From CAZBWP01 sp964630265 (lineage in GTDB: Bacteria; Pseudomonadota; Alphaproteobacteria; Rhodospirillales; Defluviicoccaceae): a stretch of DNA of 13,221 nt. The notes below the pieces were generated by a model. The model did no database searches. It had not been told where the DNA came from and saw only the letters and a list, made by a program, of their open reading frames with translations. The first letter of the stretch is position 1; the number at the start of each line of letters is the position of its first letter. This document shows, one piece after another, positions 1 through 7,379 of the stretch. A program made the position numbers and the translations under genes. The stretch is taken from positions 1-13,221 of the forward strand of contig CAZVRW010000079.1 of assembly GCA_964630265.1 (NCBI GenBank). Reading direction: 5' to 3'.

Positions 1-31
1 CTAAACCTTTTGGATGAGAGCAGGATCGGCG

Positions 32-56
32 CTGACGCTTGGTTTCCAAGCGTCAG
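32..56. repeat. Perfect 11-bp inverted repeat (hairpin)
   Basis: The arms CTGACGCTTGG (32-42) and CCAAGCGTCAG (46-56) are exact reverse complements with a TTT loop. No T-run follows on either strand, so it is not a classical intrinsic terminator. It could be a bidirectional transcript-end hairpin, a protein-binding palindrome or part of a small RNA. Confidence 0.6.
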
Positions 57-100
57 ATCGGTCGATTCACTCAGCTATTGAACTGTTGGCGCCATTGAAC

Positions 101-123
101 CAACGGATGGGGCTCATCCGTTG
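101..123. repeat. Perfect 9-bp inverted repeat (hairpin)
   Basis: The arms CAACGGATG (101-109) and CATCCGTTG (115-123) are exact reverse complements around a GGGCT loop. There is no adjacent T-tract and the function is unknown. Confidence 0.55.
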
Positions 124-233
124 TCATCGAACCGCTCGCCCGTGTCCGCATCTCCTTCCATGCCGCATGGTCGACATGGCCGTCGGCTCGTCAAGACCCT
201 CGGGCCCTGATTGTGCGACGGTACTCCGGTGCG

Positions 234-259
234 CCGTGTCCCTGCACGCAGGGACACGG
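234..259 (-). terminator. Hairpin downstream of livK, possible terminator
   Basis: The arms CCGTGTCCCTG (234-244) and CAGGGACACGG (249-259) pair perfectly around a CACG loop. On the minus strand the stem begins about 34 nt after the livK stop codon, the right place for the 3' end of the liv operon transcript. No U-rich tail follows, so it may act with Rho or as an RNA-stabilising 3' hairpin rather than as a textbook intrinsic terminator. Confidence 0.4.
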
Positions 260-292
260 TCACGCCAGCCAACGGCGCGTGGTTGATGGCGG

Positions 293-1393
293 CTACTCGA
301 TGTAGTCGTAGCTGCCGTCGGACCACTTGTAGAAAACGTACCCCGGCGCCGTGACATCGCCCTTCTCATCGAAGCCGATCACGCCCAGCACCGTGTCGAA
401 CTCTGCCGACTTCAGGATCGCGGCGATGGCCTCGGGCTCGAATGACCCGGCCTGCTCGGCCGCCTGCGCCCACGCCTGAATGGCGCCATAGGTGTAGAGG
501 TTGTAGCCTTCCGGTTCGACCCCCTTCGCGCGCATCTTTTCGACGACGGGTTGGGCGACCGGGTTCTTGCGGGGATCGGGGCTGAACGTCATCAGCGTGC
601 CTTCGCCGAGCTCGCCGGTGATGCTCCAGTACTCGTCGGTGACCAGCGCATCACCGGAAATCAGAATAGTATCCATGCCCTGGTCGCGCATTTGCCGAAC
701 GATCAGGCCGGCTTCCGTATGATAGCCACCGTAGTACAGGATCTCGACGCCGCTCGCCTTGAGCTTGCTCACCAGCGCGGAGTAGTCTTTCTCGCCTGGA
801 GTCACCGTGTCGTAGATCACCTCTTCGATACCACGGGCATTGAGCTGCTTCTTGGTTTCGTCGGCAAGTCCCTTGGAATACGCCTGCTTGTCGTGGACGA
901 TGGCGATCTTCTTGTCGCCGAACGTGTCGGCCATGAAGTCGCCGGCGACGGTTCCTTGCTGGTCGTCACGGCCACAGGTGCGGAACACCAGCGGCTTGCC
1001 CGCCTCCGTGAGCTGTGGATTGGTGGAGGCCGGTGAGATCTGCAGGATCCCTTCCTCGTCATAAACGTCGGAGGCGGGGATCGAGGATCCGGAGCAGAAA
1101 TGACCGGCAACGAAGACGACGCCCTCGCCGGCGAACTGGTTGGCGACGGCGACCGCCTGCTTCGGATCGCAGGCGTCATCGCCGATCTTCAGCACCACGG
1201 TCTCACCAAGGACGCCGCCAGCGGCATTCAAGTCGGCGACCGCCTGCTCGGCGCCGTCCCTCATCTGCTTGCCGAAGACGGCGTAAGGCCCGGTCATCGG
1301 CCCCGCCGTCGCAATGACAACGTCAGCGTGGGCAAGCGCGGTGGTGGCAGCGAGCAGAACGCCCGCGGTAACGATGGACTTGATGGACGTCAT
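293..1393 (-). CDS. livK: Branched-chain amino acid ABC transporter, substrate-binding protein
   Basis: This is the periplasmic binding protein that captures leucine, isoleucine or valine and delivers it to LivHM. I start it at the ATG at 1393, giving 366 residues. An AGGAGAAGG ribosome site lies just upstream, and the protein then opens with a signal peptide (MTSIKS, hydrophobic core, AHA at 21-23, likely cleavage before D24). An upstream in-frame ATG at 1534 would bury that signal peptide behind 47 atypical residues. The mature start DVVIATAGPMTGPYA and the GDDACDPKQAV block (71-81) are typical of LivJ/LivK. C75 and C100 match the disulfide pair of the E. coli proteins. The CSGSS segment (100-104) lies in the ligand pocket region. 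It is the last gene of the liv cluster, 174 nt after its neighbour, and may have its own promoter. Exact ligand preference cannot be read from sequence. Confidence 0.93.
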   Translation of the reverse strand: MTSIKSIVTAGVLLAATTALAHADVVIATAGPMTGPYAVFGKQMRDGAEQAVADLNAAGGVLGETVVLKIGDDACDPKQAVAVANQFAGEGVVFVAGHFCSGSSIPASDVYDEEGILQISPASTNPQLTEAGKPLVFRTCGRDDQQGTVAGDFMADTFGDKKIAIVHDKQAYSKGLADETKKQLNARGIEEVIYDTVTPGEKDYSALVSKLKASGVEILYYGGYHTEAGLIVRQMRDQGMDTILISGDALVTDEYWSITGELGEGTLMTFSPDPRKNPVAQPVVEKMRAKGVEPEGYNLYTYGAIQAWAQAAEQAGSFEPEAIAAILKSAEFDTVLGVIGFDEKGDVTAPGYVFYKWSDGSYDYIE

Positions 1394-1520
1394 AGACACC
1401 TTCTCCTTCCCAGGGCAACAAGCCCCAACGCGCCCCGGAGTGGGACACGCCATGTGAAACGCCGCCGCCGTGGCCGGCGACCACGCGAGATCGCTCGGTC
1501 CCGACCTTCGACTCTGCGAC

Positions 1521-1548
1521 ACAGTAACATGCAAGGGATCGATGACAA
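1521..1548 (-). promoter_or_regulatory. Possible promoter for livK
   Basis: On the minus strand TTGTCA (1548-1543; five of six bases match the -35 consensus) is followed 16 bp later by TACTGT (1526-1521; three of six match the -10 consensus). It lies about 130 nt upstream of the livK ATG in the only long gap of the operon. A dedicated promoter would fit the usual need for more binding protein than permease, but the -10 box is weak. Confidence 0.3.
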
Positions 1549-1566
1549 AAGTGCGGCGATACGCCG
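1546..1566 (-). terminator. Weak hairpin with short T-tract after the DUF6867-like gene
   Basis: Reading the minus strand right after the stop codon of the 114-residue gene, CGGCG and CGCCG (1566-1562 and 1558-1554) form a 5-bp stem around TAT, followed by CAC and TTTTG. This is a short, marginal intrinsic terminator or attenuator. It could lower read-through from the permease genes into livK or mark the end of the upstream transcript. Confidence 0.3.
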
Positions 1567-1567
1567 G

Positions 1568-1912
1568 CTACTCCTGTCGTCGTCGCCAACCGAACAGCCC
1601 CACGCGTTCGTACCGCCATGGGTACTGGGCGACCATTTTGCGGGACCGAGAGATGTAAAAGGCGAAAAGACCGATCGCCAGTAATGTTGCCGTATCGATC
1701 AGCCAGCCGCTGAGCGAAAACAGGTCACCCTCGTAGAGCGCGAAAACCAGGAAGCGTGCGGCGAGACCCTGAAGGATCAGGAAAAATATGAGCTGCCCGA
1801 CGGGTTTCCAGGTTGTGGCGATCGCTTGCCCGGTCATGTAGGCGCAGAACCCCATGAGGATGACGACCACGCCCAGGTAGACGCCGATGGATGTTCCCAA
1901 GAGTGCTTCCAT
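1568..1912 (-). CDS. Small membrane protein of the liv cluster (DUF6867-like)
   Basis: This 114-residue protein has three likely membrane segments, near residues 7-27, 36-58 and 67-88. Its C-terminus is short and basic (SRSRKMVAQYPWRYERVG...RRRQE). I recognise it as resembling DUF6867, small membrane proteins found with liv genes in alphaproteobacteria. No activity is known to me. The ATG at 1912 has a strong GAGGAGG ribosome site, and the gene lies 12 nt after livF, so it is almost surely co-transcribed and possibly coupled. A role as an accessory of the LivHM permease, in assembly or regulation, is inferred from position only. The family name comes from memory of the motifs MTGQAIA and ARKMV-like/QYPW, not from a search. 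Confidence 0.75.
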   Translation of the reverse strand: MEALLGTSIGVYLGVVVILMGFCAYMTGQAIATTWKPVGQLIFFLILQGLAARFLVFALYEGDLFSLSGWLIDTATLLAIGLFAFYISRSRKMVAQYPWRYERVGLFGWRRRQE

Positions 1913-1924
1913 GTCGAAGCCTCC

Positions 1925-2635
1925 TCAGTGCCCGCCTTCAAGGTAGGCGGCGCGCACGTCCGGATCGGCCAGCAACCGTTCGCCGGTGCCGGTCATGCTG
2001 ATCGACCCGTTGACCATCACGTAGCCGCGATCCGCGAGCTTGAGCGCGTGGTAGGCGTTCTGTTCGACGAGAAAGATGGTGACGTTGCGCTCCCGATTGA
2101 TCTCGCGAATGACCCGAAAGATCTGCTGCACGACCATCGGCGCCAGCCCGAGCGAGGGCTCATCGAGCAGCAACAGCCGCGGGCGGCTCATCAGGGCACG
2201 CCCAATCGACAACATCTGCTGCTCGCCACCGGACAGGGTCCCGCCCCGCTGGGTCTGGCGTTCCTTGAGGATCGGAAACAGCGCGAAGACCCGCTCCAGG
2301 TCTTCCTGAAAGTACTCCGCCGCCGCCGTCGTCGCGCCCATTTGCAGGTTCTCGAGCACCGTCATTCGGGGAAAAATGCGCCGACCCTCCGGCGCCTGGG
2401 CGATGCCAAGGCCGATGATTTCGTGGGTCCGCATGCGCGTGATGTCCCGCCCTTCGAACGCGATCTGACCGCGCGATGCTTGCGGACTGCCGCAAATCGT
2501 CATCAGCAGCGTCGACTTGCCGGCACCGTTGGCGCCGATCAGCGTGACGATCTCGCCCTCCTCGACCATTATATCGACGCCGCGCAAGGCTTCGATCCGG
2601 CCGTAGTACGTATGCACGCCGTCGACGCGGAGCAT
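1925..2635 (-). CDS. livF: Branched-chain amino acid ABC transporter, ATP-binding protein LivF
   Basis: This is one of the two cytoplasmic ATPases that power LivHM. Numbering from the GTG at 2638, Walker A is GANGAGKST at 35-43, the ABC signature LSGGEQQ at 135-141, and Walker B LLLLDEP at 155-161 with catalytic E160. The H-loop position carries Q in LVEQN (190-194) instead of His, which is normal for LivF and separates it from LivG. The length of about 236 residues is typical. GTG at 2638 and ATG at 2635 are adjacent, so the true start is either one; I chose the ATG. The gene starts 16 nt after the livG stop, with a modest AAGGGG ribosome site. Confidence 0.95.
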   Translation of the reverse strand: MLRVDGVHTYYGRIEALRGVDIMVEEGEIVTLIGANGAGKSTLLMTICGSPQASRGQIAFEGRDITRMRTHEIIGLGIAQAPEGRRIFPRMTVLENLQMGATTAAAEYFQEDLERVFALFPILKERQTQRGGTLSGGEQQMLSIGRALMSRPRLLLLDEPSLGLAPMVVQQIFRVIREINRERNVTIFLVEQNAYHALKLADRGYVMVNGSISMTGTGERLLADPDVRAAYLEGGH

Positions 2636-2651
2636 CACCGATCCCGCCCCT

Positions 2652-3526
2652 TCAGCCGATCCGGTGACCGGCGTCGCGCGCCAGGTCCGCCTTGACCTCG
2701 GGGGGCAACTCCTGGTCTTCCTCTTCGCCGAGATAGGCGCGGATCACCGTCGGGTCATTGCGGATCTGCTCGGGCGTGCCGTCGGCGATCTTGCGCCCAT
2801 AATCGAGCACGACGATGCGATCCGAGATCCCCATCACCACGCTCATGTCGTGCTCGATCAGCAGCACGCCGATCCGATGTTCGTCGCGGATGAACCGGAG
2901 AAAGCCATTCAATTCGCCCGACTCCCGGGGGTTGAGCCCGGCGGCCGGCTCGTCAAGGCAGAGCAGCACCGGATCGATGCACATGGCACGCGCAATCTCC
3001 AGCCGCCGCTGATCACCGTAGGGAAGATTGCCCGCCTCCCAGTCGGCACGGTCGGTCAACCCGACCTGATCGAGCCAATACCGGGCCTTATCGATGGCGT
3101 GGGCCTCGGCTTCGGTGTAGCGCTTCAGGCCGAGCAGCCCCCAGATCGTCAATCCCGACGCCCGCATCAGCTTGTCGTGCTGCGCGACGACGAGGTTCTC
3201 CAGCACCGACATGGCCGGGAACAGCCGAATGTTCTGAAAGGTGCGGGCGACGCCGGCCTTTCGCGGAATGTCGAACCCCTCCATCTGCTCCAGCAGAAAC
3301 TGCCTGGCCTTGGTGGGATGGTTCAAGCTCAGGCGGCCGATGGTCGGCTTGTAGAAGCCGGTGAGGCAGTTGAACACCGTGGTCTTGCCCGCCCCGTTCG
3401 GCCCGATGATGGCGGTGATCTCCCGGTCCTCGGCAGCGAACGAAACGTCGTTGACGGCGATAAGGCCGCCGAAGCGCATGGTCAGGTGTTCGACCTGCAG
3501 CAGCGGCTGGCCGGTCTCGGCGCGGG

Positions 3527-3530
<4 letters not shown>
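2652..3530 (-). CDS. livG: Branched-chain amino acid ABC transporter, ATP-binding protein LivG
   Basis: This is the second ATPase of the importer and pairs with LivF on the inner face of LivHM. It has 292 residues, slightly longer than E. coli LivG because of an acidic tail (GEEEDQELPPEVKAD). Walker A is GPNGAGKTT at 43-51, Walker B LLCLDEP at 189-195 with E194, and the H-loop His is H227 in LIEHDMS. The ABC signature is the LivG type, LPYGDQRRLEIARAM (169-183), with D where E. coli has Q. The family insert with FDIPRKAGVARTFQNIRLF follows Walker A. The start codon overlaps the livM stop in an ATGA tetranucleotide, so translation is probably coupled. Confidence 0.95.
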
Positions 3531-4867
<1,337 letters not shown>

Positions 4868-4870
4868 GGC

Positions 4871-5785
4871 TCAGACCTTTTCGACCTCGGGCTTGCCCAG
4901 CAGCCCCGTCGGTCGGAAGATCAACACGAGCACGAGGATGGAGAAGGCCGCGACGTCCTTGTATTCGGCGCTGAAGTAGCCGGCCCAGAAGACCTCGATC
5001 AGACCGATCAGCAGCCCCCCCAATACGGCGCCGGGCAGCGAGCCGATGCCGCCGAGCACCGCGGCGGTGAAGGCCTTGATCCCCGGCAGGAACCCTTCAA
5101 AGAAATAGATCACGCCGTAGTAGAGCAGCCACATCATGCCGGCGACGGCCGCCAGCGAGGCGCCGATGACGAACGTGGTAGAAATCGTCCGATCGACGTT
5201 AATGCCGATCAGCGCCGCCATCGGCCGGTCTTGTTCGCAGGCCCGCTGCGCCCGGCCCAACTGCGTCCTGCCAATGACATACCAGAAGATCAGCAGCAAG
5301 GTGATGGTTGAAAAAATGATGACGATGTTCTTGTAGCCGAGGACGACCGGAAAGGTCTCACTCTGCATGACAATGAAGCTGCCGGACATCAGCGGCGCCA
5401 TCGGCTTCGGGCTGGCCCCCTGGGCCAACTGCACGTAGTTCTGCAGGAAGATCGAGGCGCCGATGGCCGAAATGAGCGCCGCCAGGCGCGGCGATCCGCG
5501 CAGTGGCCGATAGGCGATGCGTTCGAGGCTCCAACCATAGGCGCCGGTCACCAGCATGCCGGCGAGCATGACAATCAACAGGGCCAGCGGCAGCCACGTC
5601 AGCCCGACCATTCCAAGGATTATGAAGGCAATGAGGGCGACGAAAGAACTAATCATGAAAATCTCGCCGTGGGCGAAATTGATCATGCCGATGATGCCGT
5701 AAACCATCGTGTAGCCGATAGCGATGAGCCCGTAGATGGCTCCGAGTGTGACACCGTTGATGAGCTGCTGAAGGAAATACTCCAT
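4871..5785 (-). CDS. livH: Branched-chain amino acid ABC transporter, permease LivH
   Basis: This is the second permease subunit, with 304 residues and about eight hydrophobic segments. The N-terminus (MEYFLQQLINGVTLGAIYGL) and the NFAHGEIFM block (36-44) are diagnostic of LivH and fix the ATG at 5785, although no good Shine-Dalgarno sequence sits at the usual distance. The nearest purine run, AAGGGG, is about 17 nt away and partly inside a small hairpin (5789-5809). The EAA-type coupling loop is at about 177-196 (GRAQRACEQDRPMAALIGIN). It is the first gene of the operon, followed 3 nt later by livM, and is preceded by a 266-nt regulatory region. Confidence 0.95.
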   Translation of the reverse strand: MEYFLQQLINGVTLGAIYGLIAIGYTMVYGIIGMINFAHGEIFMISSFVALIAFIILGMVGLTWLPLALLIVMLAGMLVTGAYGWSLERIAYRPLRGSPRLAALISAIGASIFLQNYVQLAQGASPKPMAPLMSGSFIVMQSETFPVVLGYKNIVIIFSTITLLLIFWYVIGRTQLGRAQRACEQDRPMAALIGINVDRTISTTFVIGASLAAVAGMMWLLYYGVIYFFEGFLPGIKAFTAAVLGGIGSLPGAVLGGLLIGLIEVFWAGYFSAEYKDVAAFSILVLVLIFRPTGLLGKPEVEKV

Positions 5786-5788
5786 GGA

Positions 5789-5809
5789 ATAAGGTTCACT
5801 ACCCCTTAT
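5789..5809 (-). repeat. Small hairpin just before the livH start codon
   Basis: ATAAGG (5789-5794) and CCTTAT (5804-5809) pair perfectly around a 9-nt loop. In the mRNA the stem ends 3 nt before the livH ATG, and its 5' arm carries part of the only purine-rich AAGGGG stretch. It might limit ribosome access to livH. Confidence 0.35.
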
Positions 5810-5948
5810 GCACTAGAACTCATCAACAATCCTGGGCAACAGCGATATCCGGAAGCAAGGTATCCCTGCCCGCGGTGCGCCAAAGGGCCGCTGCATACAC
5901 CGACCGCATCACCTTTCGCCACGACTCCCGCCCGTTGCGGCCGACAGT

Positions 5949-6002
5949 TTCCTTTCAGACATGAAAGGAAGTATAGAATTGTTTCTGCAGGCTTGACCTG
6001 CA
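5949..6002 (-). promoter_or_regulatory. Predicted liv operon promoter and operator region
   Basis: On the minus strand TATACT (5975-5970) matches five of six -10 consensus bases and points at livH, whose ATG is about 185 nt downstream. No good -35 hexamer is found at 16-18 bp spacing. Instead, a 17-bp inverted repeat with arms TGCAGG and CCTGCA (5986-5991 and 5997-6002) covers that position, as expected for an activator-dependent promoter. Immediately after the -10 box, arms TTCCTTTCA (5949-5957) and TGAAAGGAA (5962-5970) form a perfect 22-bp palindrome over the predicted start site, the classic place for a repressor operator. The regulator is not in the window. Confidence 0.45.
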
Positions 6003-6051
6003 ATCGAACCGTCACGGTCGGCCGCAGGTGTCGTCGCCGGCGAGAAAGATG

Positions 6052-6276
6052 TCAAGCGAAAAAGGCCTGCCGACGGCGTTCTGCGCGGCGGGCGAGAACA
6101 TAGGACAGCTTCTGGATCGCAATGTGCGTTAGCGCGTCCATGTTGCCACGAGAGGATCCGGGAACGCTGACTTCGGTACCGGTCGACGGGTCGATGGCGG
6201 CGACGCGAACATGGCTGCCGATCCGCCTGATCTCGATCAGCACCTCGCCGTCATCGGACCGTGAGCGTTGGCGCAT
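6052..6276 (-). CDS. Small conserved protein, DUF6898-like
   Basis: This 74-residue soluble protein has a strong GGGAGGT ribosome site 7 nt before the ATG at 6276. The core EVLIEIRRIGSHVRVAAIDP (11-30), then TGTEVSVPG (33-41) and the C-terminal helix ALTHIAIQKLSYVLARR (48-64), resembles the alphaproteobacterial family I know as DUF6898; some databases have mislabelled members as serine hydroxymethyltransferase. No function is known to me. The N-terminal half looks like beta strands and the C-terminal half like an amphipathic basic helix, suggesting a small binding or adaptor protein. It lies on the same strand as the liv operon, but 266 nt with a promoter separate them. The family assignment is from memory. 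Confidence 0.7.
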   Translation of the reverse strand: MRQRSRSDDGEVLIEIRRIGSHVRVAAIDPSTGTEVSVPGSSRGNMDALTHIAIQKLSYVLARRAERRRQAFFA

Positions 6277-6327
6277 CGGCTGACCTCCCGCCGCTGATTG
6301 GATCGGTGCAGGAGACCTCCGAGGCCC

Positions 6328-6342
6328 TTAACGTCCGGTTAA
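6328..6342. repeat. Short inverted repeat TTAAC/GTTAA
   Basis: TTAAC (6328-6332) and GTTAA (6338-6342) flank GTCCG. It lies about 55 nt upstream of the DUF6898-like start codon, in the 168-nt gap after the hydrolase-like gene. It is an AT-rich island in GC-rich surroundings and could be a regulator site, but it is short enough to be chance. Confidence 0.25.
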
Positions 6343-6444
6343 TCGCACTCAGCGCAGCAGGGCCGCCGTCACCCGCTGCCGGACGTCCTCCGCAGCGGTG
6401 TCCCGAAGCCGACGATTTTCTTCAACGATGGCGCCGAAACTGGT

Positions 6445-7327
6445 TCACTGTCTGACGATTTCGTTGCGGTCGTCCAGCGTGTCGGTGGACCAACTGTGGT
6501 TGACCTCGACGAGCACGCCCTCGTCGGTGATCCGGAAGAAGCAGCGATTGAGGCTCGACAGGCCGCCGACACTGCGACGTCCCCAGTTCGAATCGAAACC
6601 GTAGAATGCTTGGGGATCGGTGGTCGAGGTCGCGGTTCCACCCGCCGTGACGATCCGCTCCGCATAGCCCTCGCAGCGATCCGCGAGGTGCAATCGGCCG
6701 CGCCCCGCGAGGATGAAATGGATCGGCGCGCCAGCGGGATCGATGAGCTGCCATTGCGCATCGCAGGCCGGATAGAGCGCAATGTGCACGGCGAAGCGGC
6801 GGTTCCGCTGGGTCAGGGCGCGCCGTGTCTGCTTGAACGCTGTGTTCACGGCGACGGTGCCGCCCGCGCCGATGCCGATGATGCNNNNNNNNNNNNNNNN
6901 NNNNNNNNNNNNNNNNNNNNNNNNNNNNNNNNNNNNNNNNNNNNNNNNNNNNNNNNNNNNNNNNNNNNNNNNNNNNNNNNNNNNGTGCCGCGAAGCTTTC
7001 GGGCACGAAGGTGGCGACGCCCATGCCCAGCAGCACATCCGACCAGAACGCAACCCTGCCGCTGTCGTCCATCCCAGTGGCATCGGCCACGACGATCATC
7101 ATCGGCACTGGTCCGGCGGCATTATCTGGCAGCGTCAAGGTGCCCGTCACCGGTGCCGTTGCGCTGACCGTGCGACCGCCGAGCACGTCGGTGATCGTGG
7201 TCAGGGCAACGGAATTGATCGAAACGCGTTCGGTGGCATCGGCCGAAGCAGCGAAACACACCAGGGCGAGCGTGGCCGCCCAGGCAAAGCGTCGGCACGT
7301 CCCGCGCACCACGTTCTCTTGTTTCAT
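6445..7327 (-). CDS. Exported dienelactone-hydrolase-like protein, split by assembly gap, probably catalytically dead
   Basis: Two fragments flank 100 Ns: 114 N-terminal codons (7327 to 6985) and about 145 C-terminal codons (6884 to the stop at 6445-6447). They are in different frames across the N run as written, so the true gap must be a multiple of 3. The ATG at 7327 follows a GAGGTC ribosome site. A signal peptide (basic start, WAATLALVCFAASADA, cleavage near residue 32) implies export. The fold resembles dienelactone hydrolase relatives: GTLTLPDN, FVPESFAA, ALYPACDAQW, then a C-terminal FDS. The expected catalytic positions look replaced: G-x-S-x-G-G reads GIGAGG, the Asp region reads AGRGRLHLADRC, the His before FD reads Y in AFYGFDS, and the oxyanion HG reads AD. 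It lies 52 nt downstream of icmF. Its role is unknown. Confidence 0.7.
6885..6984. other. Assembly gap (100 Ns)
   Basis: A run of exactly 100 N characters, the usual placeholder for a scaffold gap. It falls inside the hydrolase-like gene. The 343 coding bases on one side and 440 on the other sum to a multiple of three, so a real gap of 100 would break the frame. From the usual spacing between the VP-S-F and G-x-S-x-G blocks of this fold I infer a true gap nearer 130-170 nt. Confidence 0.98.
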
Positions 7328-7379
7328 CCTGACCTCGTCATGCTTGTTGTCGAGAGTGGGGTGCGATGGGGGATATGCG

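Larger units (their letters stand above)
1..292. other. Non-coding segment with three perfect hairpins
   Basis: I see no convincing gene here. Short open frames exist but resemble no known family. The segment lies downstream of livK and contains three perfect inverted repeats, at 32-56, 101-123 and 234-259, plus a smaller CCATG/CATGG hairpin at 158-170. The 32-56 hairpin is flanked by the direct repeat GATCGG (24-29 and 56-61). I checked for tRNA-like features (T-arm, CCA end) and found none. It may be the 3' untranslated region of the liv operon together with the tail of a neighbouring unit outside the window. Confidence 0.5.

Noticed and set aside
20..90. A tRNA or tRNA fragment suggested by the 11-bp stem and a GTCGATTC string
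   Set aside because: No acceptor stem, D-arm or CCA end can be paired around it.
14..286. A 90-residue plus-strand frame in the left non-coding segment
   Set aside because: No ribosome site, no family resemblance, and it runs through three hairpins.
5806..6015. A 69-residue minus-strand frame in the livH leader, MTVRLQVKPAE...
   Set aside because: It spans the predicted promoter and palindrome and lacks a ribosome site or family resemblance, so a coding role is unlikely.
6027..6055. A perfect TTGACA at 6055-6050 on the minus strand as a liv promoter
   Set aside because: No acceptable -10 box lies 16-18 bp downstream (GACACC at 17 bp), and the hexamer overlaps the DUF6898-like stop codon.
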